Numbered from the stretch's first letter, positions 8,463-17,792 are shown. The stretch is 37,881 nucleotides of DNA from Planctomycetaceae bacterium (GCA_027487375.1 JAIYDQ010000441.1:1-37881); one strand, 5' to 3'. Program-made: numbers and translations. The notes: generated by a model from the letters alone, not told the origin.

Positions 8463-9392
8463 TTACGTCGAAGCGACAGCGGCACGAAATTGACTTGATT
8501 CTGTCCAAGGAAAGTGGCTGGATCCGGAGACGAGTCCCACCTCTTCGCAAATTTGATCAATCAAATCGCTTGGAACACGGACGAATTTTCTCGCGGCAGC
8601 AGCAACTAGGCTAAGGTCAGCTATTTGGTTCATCGGCTTGACCAAGCCGTTGGATAATTCATGGATTCGTGTGATCGCTTGGGCTTCGAATATGCTTGAT
8701 CGACCTCCCGCGGATTCCAGCATCATCGAAAAGTAATCAGCGGTTTGCCCCAACCCCCATGCTGGTAGATCAATTCGAAGTTGGGACTTTTGAAGCATTT
8801 TTGACAAGGCTCCTCGGTTTTTCGAGGAAATGCTGGAGGATTCCTCGTTCGCAAAGCCGTTTTGCGGCCCCACCGACGAAAGAGCCAACAAGATTGTCAG
8901 CCTCGTAGATCGGCTTTGAAGCTCATTCAGAGCGATGCATAACTCGTCGGATGCCCAATCGCAGTCATCGACCACTAACACAAGCCGACCGCTCATGGCC
9001 GTGCTGCCAGCGATACAGTCGATCGCCGTTTGGTATTGGTCGCAACTTTCCGTGCGATGACCAATCGTGCTAGAGACCCATCGATAGAATCGATCTGCAG
9101 ACCAACCGCCAACCGCAACGTAGTGAACTCGGCACTGGGTTGGTAGCTTCATGGCGTAACTAGATGAATTGCAGAATTGCTTTAGCAACCGGCTCATCCC
9201 TACACCCTGCGGGCCCAGGATTGCTCCTAGCGACCTTTGGCTTTGAATCAGAAAGTGAATTCGTGCGATCGCCTCTTGCACGGTTCCTTCATTGAAAAAC
9301 GTAGATGTTGATTCGGAAGAAGTCGTCGGTACCGCAGGTTGCCCCAAAGGGAACGGCGACCGCTGGAGCTTCCAGTACTTGAGATAATTCAT
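8463..9392 (-). CDS. ExeA/GspA-like AAA ATPase with altered Walker A motif
   Basis: A 309-aa protein beginning MNYLKYWKLQRSPFPLG, the typical opening of ExeA-type ATPases. The Walker A position reads GPQGVGMS (60-67): the catalytic lysine is methionine 66 (codon ATG). Walker B is present (LVLVVDDCDW). After it come a sensor-like segment (LTILLALSS) and a helical lid with ELSNGLVKPMNQIADLSLVAAA. In relatives the family assists secretin or pilus assembly, or resembles transposition helpers; no such partners are near. The start is firm: GGAGG lies 8 nt before the ATG at 9392, inside the upstream small ORF, and the two overlap as ATGA. Loss of the lysine would normally abolish ATP hydrolysis, so this may be a regulatory or degenerate member. 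Confidence 0.85.
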   Translation of the reverse strand: MNYLKYWKLQRSPFPLGQPAVPTTSSESTSTFFNEGTVQEAIARIHFLIQSQRSLGAILGPQGVGMSRLLKQFCNSSSYAMKLPTQCRVHYVAVGGWSADRFYRWVSSTIGHRTESCDQYQTAIDCIAGSTAMSGRLVLVVDDCDWASDELCIALNELQSRSTRLTILLALSSVGPQNGFANEESSSISSKNRGALSKMLQKSQLRIDLPAWGLGQTADYFSMMLESAGGRSSIFEAQAITRIHELSNGLVKPMNQIADLSLVAAAARKFVRVPSDLIDQICEEVGLVSGSSHFPWTESSQFRAAVAST

Positions 9393-9676
9393 CTGCGTTT
9401 CCTCCGAGAATTGGCGATATCTTCGGAAGAATCGGCATAATTGGTACGCCCGCTTGAGCCCATCCGCGGAAATTCTGGATTGCGATTCTCGGGTTTTTGG
9501 AAAAGTTTGAGAACAACGACTTGTAGTGAATATTGCCGCTTGCAGACGGATAGTTCTTGAATTTGCCGCTGCAAAACGACATACTCAAGCGAGGTCGTGC
9601 TTGTTCCGAGACGACTCCTGCCCACCGAGTATTCGCAGCTAGTTACAATTGTTGCGACGTAGTTGCTGATACGCAC
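9389..9676 (-). CDS. Small ORF overlapping the ATPase start
   Basis: A frame of up to 95 aa whose TGA stop overlaps the ATG of the ATPase (ATGA), the arrangement expected for translational coupling. It contains a helical, leucine-rich stretch (SLEYVVLQRQIQELSV...SLQVVVLKLFQKPE) and a basic end (ANSRRKRR). No in-frame ATG exists; the outermost start is GTG at 9676 and the true start may be further in. I do not recognise a family. Support comes from the overlap and the shared strand only. An alternative frame (9289-9588) overlaps the ATPase much more and looks less likely. Confidence 0.4.
   Translation of the reverse strand: MRISNYVATIVTSCEYSVGRSRLGTSTTSLEYVVLQRQIQELSVCKRQYSLQVVVLKLFQKPENRNPEFPRMGSSGRTNYADSSEDIANSRRKRR
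9394..9409 (-). promoter_or_regulatory. Strong Shine-Dalgarno site of the ATPase gene
   Basis: On the minus strand the sequence reads CGGAGGAAACGCAG then ATG: GGAGG with 8-nt spacing. It is one of the few perfect ribosome binding sites in this window, and it fixes the start at 9392. Confidence 0.7.
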
Positions 9677-9736
9677 TTTCAGCTACCCTGCATTCTATCC
9701 TTCCTATAAATAAATCGTTTCCTTCGATTGCGAGAC

Positions 9737-12700
9737 ATGAATCCTCTGATGTACTTGCGAATTAATTTTCTTTGCGCTGTTTCGTGTATAGCCTCAATCG
9801 TTAGTCAAGGCACTCTCATGGAAGCCGCCCTGGCTGACTCGATTGATTTCAGTCGAGACATCCGGCCTATTCTGGCTGACAATTGCTTTTCCTGTCACGG
9901 ACCGGATAGTGCTTCGCGTAAAGCGGACTTGCGACTCGATGATCGCCAAGCGGCGATCGATAGCGGAGCCATCGAACCATCGAATTCTAAAGCCAGCGGC
10001 ATGATCGCAAGGATCTTCAGCGAAGACCCTGAGATGATAATGCCAACTCCGGAGTCGCATAAAGTTCTTTCTCCCGAACAAAAAGATCTTTTGAAACGTT
10101 GGGTTGAAGCGGGAGCCGAGTATCAATCGCATTGGTCATTTACTCCACCTAAGCGACATGATTTTCCTGAAGTTCGAAATACGGCTTGGGTTCGGAATCC
10201 GATTGATCGATTTATTCTTTCAAAACTCGAATCGTCAGGACTCGAGCCGTCGGCCGAAGCGGATATACGCACGCTAGTACGACGAGTAAGTTTGGATTTA
10301 ACGGGTCTTCCACCGACTGCTGAAGAAGTTGAAGCGGTTGTCGCTGATCCTGCACCAGATCGATACGAACGCTACGTGGAGGATCTACTGAGTCGTCCAA
10401 CTTGGGGTGAACATCGAGGACGATACTGGTTGGACTATGCGAGATACGCGGATAGTCACGGGATACACTTCGATAACTATCGCGAGATGTATTCGTTTCG
10501 CGATTGGGTTATCAATGCGTTTAACAGCAACATGCCTTTCGATCAGTTTACCATCGAACAACTTGCGGGCGACCTGCTTCCCGATGCAACACTCGATCAG
10601 CAAATTGCTTCCGGCTTCAATCGCTGTAACATCACAACCAGCGAAGGTGGTGCAATCAGTGAAGAGTATCAAGTGCTCTATACTCGAGATCGTGTTGAAA
10701 CGACTTCGGCGATTTGGCTCGGACTAACTACGGGCTGTGCTGTATGCCACGATCACAAATTTGATCCAATCAGCCAACGTGAGTTTTATGAGCTTGCAGC
10801 ATACTTTAATAACCTCAACCAGACGATCATGGATGGCAACCGAAAAGACACGCCTCCTGTCGTTGTGGTTCCTCAAAGATCAGAAAGAGCGCGGTACTCA
10901 GAACTGGTCGCATCCGTCGAGTCGGCAAAGAAAAAAATGGAGGATCGTCGAGTTGCAGCAAAGTCAGAATTCGATACATGGAAAGACAATCTACAGTCCA
11001 ACGCACATGCGATTCTCGCCCCGCTTCGTTCACTTCCAAGGCCCGTTTTTCAAGCACCATTTACTGACAATCAACCGAATACGCTCGCATATGTATTCGA
11101 AGGCGAACAGTATCGCTTGCCACTGACGAAGCCCGCCAAACTTGCTCCTGGCTATGTTGCCGATCAAGCTTGGACCGTTGAAGCGAAATCTCATCCAAGT
11201 TTTTCGGAAGTTGGAAAATTCGAACGCAATCAACCTTTCTCGATAAGCACTTGGGTCAAGCTGGGCTCAAAGAATTTGACGGGTGCGTTGGTCTCGCGGA
11301 TGGACGAAGACAACGGTTTCCGCGGCTGGGATCTGTGGGTTGAAAAGGGACGCATTGGAACGCACATCGTCAATCGCTTCCCGGAAAACAGTCTTAAAGT
11401 TATCTCAGACAAACCAATTGCAGCCGATAAGTGGGTTCACATCGCTGTCAGCTACGATGGCTCCAGCAAAGCGGAAGGAGTCAAAGTGATTGTTGATGGC
11501 TCCGAAGTGAAATTATCGATTTCAAATAACACACTCTCTGAGACGATCCAAACGGAAACGCCACTACGAATTGGTAGTCGTAGCAAAGGGAGCAGCGCTA
11601 ACGGCGCGATTCTTCAAGATATTCGGATCTACAATTCAGCTTTATCCGTCGCGGATGTTGATGCGATTCGCTCGGTTAATAGGCTCGTTTATCTAGTGTC
11701 GAAACCTGCTAAGTCGCGTAATGAAAAGGAAACTGAAGAGGTCTTCACTTGGTATCTGCGGACTCAAGATTCCGAGACCATGGCATTGACGAAGAGCCTT
11801 GCTACGCTTGAGTCAGAGCAGAAGCAGATCGAGTCTCGAGGAACAATCGCCCACGTGATGTCCGAGAAAAAGGAACCTGCAAAGGCATTTGTGCTACTTC
11901 GAGGCGACTATGACAAGCGGGGCGAAGAAGTTGGCGCACAGACGCCCGCCATCCTACCTGCGATGGAACCAGAGCTCCCCAAAAATCGACTCGGCCTTGC
12001 CAAGTGGCTTGTGAATCCGAAGCACCCTCTGACCGCGCGAGTTACCGTAAACCGCTTCTGGCAGGAATTGTTTGGTCAGGGACTCGTGGGTTCAGCCGGT
12101 GACTTTGGCGTAAGTGGAGAAACGCCGACCCATCCGCAGTTGCTTGACTTCTTGGCGATTCAATTCGTTGAGAAGCATTGGGACATCAAGGATCTTTTCC
12201 GAACGATGGTAACGAGTTCAACCTATCGGCAAAGTTCAGTGATGACAGAACAAAAGAAACTCGTTGATCCGGCGAACCGCCTTTACTCTCGAGGCCCAAG
12301 ATTCCGTATGGATGCAGAAATGGTCCGTGACTACGGGTTAGCTGCTAGCGGTCTTCTGGTGAAGGAAATCGGTGGTCCTAGTGTGCGTCCATATCAACCC
12401 ATTGGCGTGTGGGAAGCGGTTGCGATGCCTAATAGCGATACACGCATTTACAAGGAAGATTCCGGCGAGAAACTTTATCGTCGAAGCATGTATACGTTCT
12501 GGAAGAGATCTGCTCCACCAGCCTCCATGGAGATTTTTAACGCCCCCTCACGAGAGCAGTGCACGGTTCGACGCGAACGCACGAACACCCCTTTGCAAGC
12601 CCTTGTGACACTCAACGATCCACAACTGGTTGAAGCTGCAAGAGCATTGGCCCAGCGTGTCCTGCTTGCGAAAGATGGCGATAAAGAACAAGACGATGCG

Positions 12701-12943
12701 CAGAAGGTCCAGTCAATCGGCATGATTCTTCTTGGTCGATCTTGGAATGGTGAAGAGCAAGCAGTTATCTTGGCGTCGCTCGCGGATCTGCGGAATCATT
12801 ACGCGGCGTCGCCCTCGGATGCGGACTCGTTGCTGGCAGTCGGCAAGATGCCTCGTGAAAAGGCTATTCCAGCCTCCGAACATGCCGCTTGGACCATGCT
12901 GTGTAATCAATTGCTGAATTTGGATGAAGTGCTTTGCAAGTAA
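9737..12943 (+). CDS. PSCyt1-DUF1549-LamG-DUF1553 (PSD1) planctomycete cytochrome c protein
   Basis: A 1068-aa exported protein. After a signal peptide (likely cut after ALA, about residue 33) comes the PSCyt1 domain with a heme-binding CFSCH (50-54). A DUF1549 domain follows (RNPIDRFILSKLE..., WLDYARYADSHG, second CxxCH as CAVCH at 334-338), then a concanavalin/LamG-type domain (roughly 498-642: STWVKLGS, KWVHIAVSYDG, IRIYNSALS), then the DUF1553/PSD1 domain (about 748-1018: TARVTVNRFWQELFG, SREQCTVRRERTNTPLQALVTLNDP). The LamG insert suggests carbohydrate binding. Role: probably a periplasmic or surface c-type cytochrome acting in polysaccharide turnover (inference). ATG 9737 is chosen over TTG 9728. 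A TATAAA box lies at 9705-9710 with no clear -35. Its DUF1501 partner follows 125 bp later. Confidence 0.93.
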   Translation: MNPLMYLRINFLCAVSCIASIVSQGTLMEAALADSIDFSRDIRPILADNCFSCHGPDSASRKADLRLDDRQAAIDSGAIEPSNSKASGMIARIFSEDPEMIMPTPESHKVLSPEQKDLLKRWVEAGAEYQSHWSFTPPKRHDFPEVRNTAWVRNPIDRFILSKLESSGLEPSAEADIRTLVRRVSLDLTGLPPTAEEVEAVVADPAPDRYERYVEDLLSRPTWGEHRGRYWLDYARYADSHGIHFDNYREMYSFRDWVINAFNSNMPFDQFTIEQLAGDLLPDATLDQQIASGFNRCNITTSEGGAISEEYQVLYTRDRVETTSAIWLGLTTGCAVCHDHKFDPISQREFYELAAYFNNLNQTIMDGNRKDTPPVVVVPQRSERARYSELVASVESAKKKMEDRRVAAKSEFDTWKDNLQSNAHAILAPLRSLPRPVFQAPFTDNQPNTLAYVFEGEQYRLPLTKPAKLAPGYVADQAWTVEAKSHPSFSEVGKFERNQPFSISTWVKLGSKNLTGALVSRMDEDNGFRGWDLWVEKGRIGTHIVNRFPENSLKVISDKPIAADKWVHIAVSYDGSSKAEGVKVIVDGSEVKLSISNNTLSETIQTETPLRIGSRSKGSSANGAILQDIRIYNSALSVADVDAIRSVNRLVYLVSKPAKSRNEKETEEVFTWYLRTQDSETMALTKSLATLESEQKQIESRGTIAHVMSEKKEPAKAFVLLRGDYDKRGEEVGAQTPAILPAMEPELPKNRLGLAKWLVNPKHPLTARVTVNRFWQELFGQGLVGSAGDFGVSGETPTHPQLLDFLAIQFVEKHWDIKDLFRTMVTSSTYRQSSVMTEQKKLVDPANRLYSRGPRFRMDAEMVRDYGLAASGLLVKEIGGPSVRPYQPIGVWEAVAMPNSDTRIYKEDSGEKLYRRSMYTFWKRSAPPASMEIFNAPSREQCTVRRERTNTPLQALVTLNDPQLVEAARALAQRVLLAKDGDKEQDDAQKVQSIGMILLGRSWNGEEQAVILASLADLRNHYAASPSDADSLLAVGKMPREKAIPASEHAAWTMLCNQLLNLDEVLCK

Positions 12944-13068
12944 GGCAGCAATGGGATCGCGTGCTGCACGCATATTGGTAAGTAGTTTTTGTAATGAATT
13001 ATGGTTGCAAGTCTTGGAGAGACTTGGCTACGTGTTTTAAGAACAATCTGTGACAAACTGGATAGATT

Positions 13069-14598
13069 ATGGCCCTCTCACGTTTTGCCCAACCAATCAA
13101 CAACACGGGTGTCCATCCTTTGGTGGAAGAATATGTTCGTGCGGAAACACGCCGTCAATTCTTTCGTAACGGCGGTAATGCACTTGGGATGGCGGCACTT
13201 GCTTCGCTAGGAGTCCCGAACTTGATGGCTGGCGAAGCAGCCCCTAGCGATACGGCCGAGCCGGCAGTTTTCACCCCCAACAAATTAGGTTTGCCGCACT
13301 TTCCGCCAAAAGCGAAACGCGTCATCTATTTGCACATGGTCGGTGGGCCTTCGCAGATGGACCTTTTCGACTACAAACCACAGATGAACGAATGGTACGA
13401 CAAAGACTTGCCAGATACCGTTCGCAACGGACAAAGACTCACCGGTATGACAAGCGGTCAGGCGAGGTTTCCAATCGCGCCGTCGATGTACAAGTTCAAA
13501 CAATACGGGCAGTCGGGTATGTGGATCAGCGAACTACTACCTTGGACTAGCAAGATAGCGGACGACCTCTGTTTTATCCGAAGCATGCACACTGAGGCGA
13601 TCAATCATGAGCCCGCAATCACCTACATGCAAACGGGTAACATGGTCACGGGTAGGCCATGTATGGGCGCGTGGTTGTCATACGGTTTAGGATCGATGAA
13701 CAACAACCTTCCTACATTTGTCGTCCTTGTCGCGCAGCCTACGAATACAGAACAAATTCAAGCGATCTCCGCTCGTTTATGGTCCTCTGGGCAACTCCCA
13801 GGCGAGCATGCCGGAGTGAGTTTCAGAAGCGCGGGTGATGCGATTCTTTATATCAACAACCCACCCGGAGTTTCTTCGGATGTTCGTCGAAGAACTCTCG
13901 ATGGGCTGAAAGCTCTTAATGAAATGAACTTCCGAGCTGTAGGCGACCCTGAGACACATACACGCATTCAGCAGTATGAGCTTGCTTTCCGGATGCAGTC
14001 GAGTGTGCCTGACCTTACGAATATCGCCGACGAACCGAATAGCACTTTTGAACTCTATGGCGATGAGGCAAAGAAGCCAGGAACCTTTGCAAACTCCGTA
14101 TTGATGGCACGCCGAATGGTAGAACGAGATGTTCGATTCGTTCAAGTCTACCTGAACAACTGGGATCATCATGGCAACGTTGCGAAACGCCTTCCCTCGC
14201 AGTGCAAGGACATCGATCAAGCGACCTACGGATTGATCACCGATTTGAAGGCTCGAGGGCTGTTGGATTCAACGCTGATTATTTGGGGTGGCGAGTTCGG
14301 TAGAACAATCTATTCGCAGGGTGGGCTTTCCAAGGAAAACTACGGCCGCGATCACCATCCGAGATGCTTTACCATGTGGATGGCAGGTGGCGGCTCAAAG
14401 CCAGGCACCATTTACGGCGAGACTGACGATTTCTCCTATAACATCGTCAAAGATCCTGTTCACATTCGTGACTTCCACGCAACCACTCTCCACTTGTTGG
14501 GCATCGATCACCAAAGGTTCACTTACAAGGCCCAGGGGCTCGATCAAAGACTTACCGGAGTTGAGCACGCTAAAGTTATTCGGGATTTGATTGCATAA
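13069..14598 (+). CDS. DUF1501 domain protein, Tat-exported
   Basis: A 509-aa member of the same family as the gene at 733. An N-terminal extension of about 25 residues precedes the twin-arginine motif (ETRRQFFRNGG, RR at 28-29). GGPSQMDLFD (92-101), LNNWDHHGN, WGGEFGR (406-412) and GRDHHPRCFTMWMAGGG are the conserved blocks of this alkaline phosphatase/sulfatase-like fold. The protein is expected in the periplasm with bound metal; substrate unknown. It follows the complete PSD1 gene by 125 bp, wider than the 4-nt gap in the first pair. The upstream GGAT is a weak ribosome site. A tandem hairpin array follows the stop. Confidence 0.93.
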   Translation: MALSRFAQPINNTGVHPLVEEYVRAETRRQFFRNGGNALGMAALASLGVPNLMAGEAAPSDTAEPAVFTPNKLGLPHFPPKAKRVIYLHMVGGPSQMDLFDYKPQMNEWYDKDLPDTVRNGQRLTGMTSGQARFPIAPSMYKFKQYGQSGMWISELLPWTSKIADDLCFIRSMHTEAINHEPAITYMQTGNMVTGRPCMGAWLSYGLGSMNNNLPTFVVLVAQPTNTEQIQAISARLWSSGQLPGEHAGVSFRSAGDAILYINNPPGVSSDVRRRTLDGLKALNEMNFRAVGDPETHTRIQQYELAFRMQSSVPDLTNIADEPNSTFELYGDEAKKPGTFANSVLMARRMVERDVRFVQVYLNNWDHHGNVAKRLPSQCKDIDQATYGLITDLKARGLLDSTLIIWGGEFGRTIYSQGGLSKENYGRDHHPRCFTMWMAGGGSKPGTIYGETDDFSYNIVKDPVHIRDFHATTLHLLGIDHQRFTYKAQGLDQRLTGVEHAKVIRDLIA

Positions 14599-14634
14599 CA
14601 AAAGCGTGAACTGAAGTTTGGCTTACCAATCACG

Positions 14635-14740
14635 TAGCCAAGTCTCTCAGCAGACTTGGATGAATGCTAGGCTGTAGTCAAGTCTCTCCGTAGACTTGGA
14701 CGCGTGATGGTCTGTAGCCAAGTCTCTCCGTAGACTTGGA
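14635..14740 (+). repeat. Tandem hairpin repeat array (three units, 40-bp period)
   Basis: Three copies of a GTAGCCAAGTCTCTCCGTAG-type unit start exactly 40 bp apart. Each folds as CCAAGTC (or TCAAGTC)-8-nt loop-GACTTGG: 14638-14659, 14678-14699 and 14718-14739. The loop is TCTCAGCA or TCTCCGTA. The spacers are related but less conserved. A sister array with changed but still paired stem bases occurs at 21391-21452. It sits between the 3' ends of the DUF1501 gene and nadA. Confidence 0.85.
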
Positions 14741-14746
14741 TGCCTG

Positions 14747-14766
14747 CTGGTCTTCGGAGAGACCAG
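14747..14766. terminator. Hairpin between convergent genes, possible terminator
   Basis: CTGGTCT-6 nt-AGACCAG forms a 7-bp stem between the convergent DUF1501 gene and nadA, 2 nt beyond the nadA stop. There is no T tract on either side, so termination is only suggested by position. It may also be a fourth, diverged relative of the neighbouring hairpin units. Confidence 0.35.
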
Positions 14767-14767
14767 C

Positions 14768-15913
14768 CTACTTGCTTACGTCCAGCATTCTCTGCAGCGC
14801 AATCAATGACCAATCCGCGATGTCTTGTTTGACGTTGATCTGATTAACAACGTGGCCTGCTTGAAGATTTTCGAGGCTCCAACAAAGATGAGCCAAGTCG
14901 ATTCGGTACATGGTCGCGCACATGCACATGATTGGCGAAAGGAAGTGGATTTCCTGTTCTGGATGTTCCGCCTTGAGTCGGTTTACCAAATGCAATTCGG
15001 TTCCGATCGCCCACTTAGTACCCGCCGGCGCTTTGCGAACCGTTTCGATGATCTTGCTTGTCGAACCAGAGATATCTGCAATGTCATTTACTTCCTGAGG
15101 ACACTCCGGGTGTACAAGTATCTTGATACCAGCGATTTTGTCACGGAACTGATTGACGTGAGCTGCGGTAAACATTTGATGCACGCTGCAATGACCTTGC
15201 CATAGAAGAACTCGGCTATTCACGATCGCCTCTTCGGTATTGCCACCAAGGTCTTCCGCGTGCGGATTCCAAACCGGCATTTGATCATTGGTGATCCCCA
15301 TTTTGAGAGATGTGTTTCGACCAAGATGCTGATCAGGGAAAAAGAAGACACGCTTTCGTCGAGCAAATGCCCATTCAAGAACAGCCTTGGCATTGCTGCT
15401 AGTACAAACGATCCCTTCATGCCTCCCGCAAAATGCTTTGAGTGAAGCTGCAGAGTTGATGTATGTTACTGGCGTAAGATCTTTCGTGTCGATGACATCT
15501 CCCAATGCACTCCACGCGGCTTCGACTTGTCGAATTGCAGCCATGTCGGCCATGCTGCAACCGGCTGATAGATCAGGAAGGATAACCAAGACTCGTTCAC
15601 CATTTCGACTTTCGAGTTTTTCGGGACGATTCGCGAGAATGTCTGCCGTCTCAGCCATAAAGTGGACGCCACAAAAAACGATGGCTCTACAGTCAGGGCT
15701 ATCTGCCGCAAGCTTACTTAACTGGTATGAGTCGCCTGTCAGGTCGGCATGGGCGATAACTTCGTCTTGCTGATAGTGATGGCCGAGTATCAAAAGACGC
15801 GAACCCATCTCGCGTTTGACTTTCGCGATACGTTCTTGCAATTCGCTATTGCTTAACGAACGATACGGAGCAAATGGAAAGTCGGCTTGAACAGTAGCAA
15901 GATTGGTTGTCAT
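14768..15913 (-). CDS. nadA: Quinolinate synthase
   Basis: Condenses iminoaspartate with dihydroxyacetone phosphate to quinolinate in de novo NAD synthesis; cytosolic. Three pseudo-repeat domains hold the conserved LILGHHYQQDEV, GDSYQLSKLA, and the cysteines that bind the 4Fe-4S cluster: IVFCGVHFMAETADIL (Cys81), HPECPQEV and MCMCATMYR. The length of 381 aa from the ATG at 15913 fits the family. The frame stays open to 16009, but those 32 extra residues are basic and unlike the family, so the inner start is preferred; it lacks a clear Shine-Dalgarno. nadB and nadC are not nearby. It is transcribed toward the hairpin repeat array. Confidence 0.95.
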   Translation of the reverse strand: MTTNLATVQADFPFAPYRSLSNSELQERIAKVKREMGSRLLILGHHYQQDEVIAHADLTGDSYQLSKLAADSPDCRAIVFCGVHFMAETADILANRPEKLESRNGERVLVILPDLSAGCSMADMAAIRQVEAAWSALGDVIDTKDLTPVTYINSAASLKAFCGRHEGIVCTSSNAKAVLEWAFARRKRVFFFPDQHLGRNTSLKMGITNDQMPVWNPHAEDLGGNTEEAIVNSRVLLWQGHCSVHQMFTAAHVNQFRDKIAGIKILVHPECPQEVNDIADISGSTSKIIETVRKAPAGTKWAIGTELHLVNRLKAEHPEQEIHFLSPIMCMCATMYRIDLAHLCWSLENLQAGHVVNQINVKQDIADWSLIALQRMLDVSK

Positions 15914-16431
15914 AGGGCATTCAGATTGGAGGATTTTCGGTTCGAGGAATCGCCTATACAAGTTTATACGCCGGTAACCATTTTGTTTAGACCGACATTT
16001 CGTAGCCAATGGGCGTCAACTTGAGCCTATTGCTTGTGCACGACATCAAATTACAGGTGGCGGAATTCGTCAGAATTCGGATGTACCTGTTCATAGGAGC
16101 GAAGTTTGCAGCCTCCAGATTTTTTACGACATCTACTACAGGGACAATCGGTAGTCTCCGAAATCACATTCATGTATCCGGGCAAGCGTTTGAGTTTTCG
16201 GGCTATGTTACATGAGTTGCCCGTGAGTCTCGTCACGGGAAGGATCTCCGCAAAACCCTGAAAAGCAGCGAATTAAATGCTTCTTTGGCGATAAAAAAAT
16301 TGTTGCTCGCATTTAACAAAACGCACCCTTCGAAGTATTGCCATTCAAACTTCAAGGCATTAAGGTTTTAGTCAAGGTGGTGGCGTTTTCGTAAATTCGT
16401 TTTCATCTGAATAATTAGGGGATAGTTAATA
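15914..16431. other. Divergent intergenic region, nadA / DUF1559 gene
   Basis: 518 bp that should hold promoters for both flanking genes. I could not place a convincing -35/-10 pair. It includes a 40-codon Cys-rich frame on the minus strand (16051-16173) and an A-rich tract near 16292-16300. AGGGGA lies 10 nt before the ATG at 16432 and is a usable ribosome site for the DUF1559 gene. Confidence 0.5.
16051..16173 (-). CDS. Possible 40-aa Cys-rich microprotein
   Basis: A short frame from an ATG at 16173 encodes a peptide with four closely spaced cysteines (CPCSRCRKKSGGC) and the tail RSYEQVHPNSDEFRHL. The pattern could bind a metal or be chance. There is no good ribosome site (CGGATAC only) and no family I recognise. 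It lies 137 bp upstream of nadA on the same strand. Confidence 0.2.
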   Translation of the reverse strand: MNVISETTDCPCSRCRKKSGGCKLRSYEQVHPNSDEFRHL

Positions 16432-17751
16432 ATGAGTAATCGATCTAGGCGAGCTTTTACGCTCGTCGAATTATTGGTGGTCATCGCGATCATCGGAATC
16501 TTGGCGGGGCTATTGCTACCTGCGATTCAGCAGGCAAGAGAAGCAGCTCGTCGCATGTCTTGCAGTAGCAATATTCGACAGTTTGGAATAGCGCTGCTGA
16601 ATTACGAGTACACGTATAAGCTTCTTCCAGCTTTTTCGGCTGGATTCGGAGCGGAAAACCCAAGAGCTGGGATGACTAGGATTGGGAGCGCTCCGCACGT
16701 GGCGACGGCAGGTACATCTACTTACCAGCCATTCGTCGCTTTTACTAGCCTTGTTGGTTTGCTGCCAATGATGGAACAGCAGGCCCTATACAACAAAATC
16801 GATTCGGGCTTTACGCAAATGACCACAGGGGCTACGCCTGTTGCACAGGTCCTCGGTCCTTACGGTCAGATTGGAGTAACGACGCAATGGCTTACGCCTT
16901 GGGATCCCAATTACAGTCCCACTCGGACCCAAGTCGGCTTTTTTCGCTGTCCATCTGATCCGGGGAGATTGAACCCGAGTTCAGCAACCTCTGTGGCCCG
17001 AACCAACTACGTGTTCAGCCTTGGCGATTCAATTGTTGGGGTAAATGATCCTTTCTTGGAAGCCAACACTTCACGAGGAGCCTTCCCACGTTACATTCAA
17101 CTGACGCTCGCCGCCGTAACAGACGGAACCTCGAATACGCTGATGTTTGGGGAGGTATCCACGGTCAGTGGTGCGAGTTTAATACTTACGAATAACGGAG
17201 TCGCTGCACAGAATCCACAGGTTCAAGGCCGGGCCATCATGGGCGTTGGAAATGAAACGTCGCCGGCATACGGGGGTGTCGGTTTTGCCGCAAATGCTTC
17301 TGTATCAGTTACCGATTGTAAAACGCGTGTTCGAGGTGGGATCTATCCCACGCCAACTACAGGCACGACTCTATTCAGCACGACTTCTGGTTCGTCATGG
17401 TTGCGTGGTGGACTCCATTGGACCGGTTTCCAAACTATCATCGGACCCAATGGTGCATCCTGTATCAACAGCACTACGAACGCGACGGCAAATGCTGCGA
17501 TCCGGACTGCAGGTAGCTATCACTTCGGTGGAGCCCACGCGGTTGCTTTTGACAACGCTGTGAAGTTTATTCCCAACGAAGTGGACACTACGAACACTGC
17601 CCCAGGAGCAGGTCCAAACGATTATTATGCACCCGGAGCCACTAGCACACTTTTGACTCCGAACTGGAACAGCCCATCGCCATTTGGAGTTTGGGGAGCA
17701 ATGGGGACTCGAGGCTCAGGTGACGATGTCGGTGTAATGCCAGGCGCTTAA
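16432..17751 (+). CDS. DUF1559 prepilin-like protein
   Basis: A 439-aa protein with a type IV pilin-like N-terminus: a short basic leader SNRSRRAF, then [22 protein letters not shown], a membrane helix with the Glu at position +5 after the cleavage Phe. [27 protein letters not shown] is the hallmark of the DUF1559 family, highly amplified in planctomycetes. The C-terminal H-x9-DG motif appears as [16 protein letters not shown], with Asn in place of Gly. It is probably exported and cleaved by a prepilin peptidase; no pilus genes adjoin it, so it may be a surface or pseudopilin-like component. AGGGGA precedes the ATG and a strong terminator follows the stop. Confidence 0.95.
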   Translation: MSNRSRRAFTLVELLVVIAIIGILAGLLLPAIQQAREAARRMSCSSNIRQFGIALLNYEYTYKLLPAFSAGFGAENPRAGMTRIGSAPHVATAGTSTYQPFVAFTSLVGLLPMMEQQALYNKIDSGFTQMTTGATPVAQVLGPYGQIGVTTQWLTPWDPNYSPTRTQVGFFRCPSDPGRLNPSSATSVARTNYVFSLGDSIVGVNDPFLEANTSRGAFPRYIQLTLAAVTDGTSNTLMFGEVSTVSGASLILTNNGVAAQNPQVQGRAIMGVGNETSPAYGGVGFAANASVSVTDCKTRVRGGIYPTPTTGTTLFSTTSGSSWLRGGLHWTGFQTIIGPNGASCINSTTNATANAAIRTAGSYHFGGAHAVAFDNAVKFIPNEVDTTNTAPGAGPNDYYAPGATSTLLTPNWNSPSPFGVWGAMGTRGSGDDVGVMPGA

Positions 17752-17792
17752 TCAGACAACCATTAGGTTGGTCCAACAAAAAGCGATTCATC

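Noticed and set aside
9289-9588. 99-codon minus-strand frame overlapping the ATPase start
   Set aside because: It overlaps the well-supported ATPase by about 100 bp, and the alternative frame ending in the ATGA overlap is a better candidate.
14635-14766. CRISPR-like array (regular 40-bp period)
   Set aside because: Only three units, spacers similar to one another and too short, no cas genes; palindromic hairpin repeats explain it better.
15914-16009. 32-residue N-terminal extension of nadA
   Set aside because: Basic, unlike the family, and the inner ATG gives the usual length and start.
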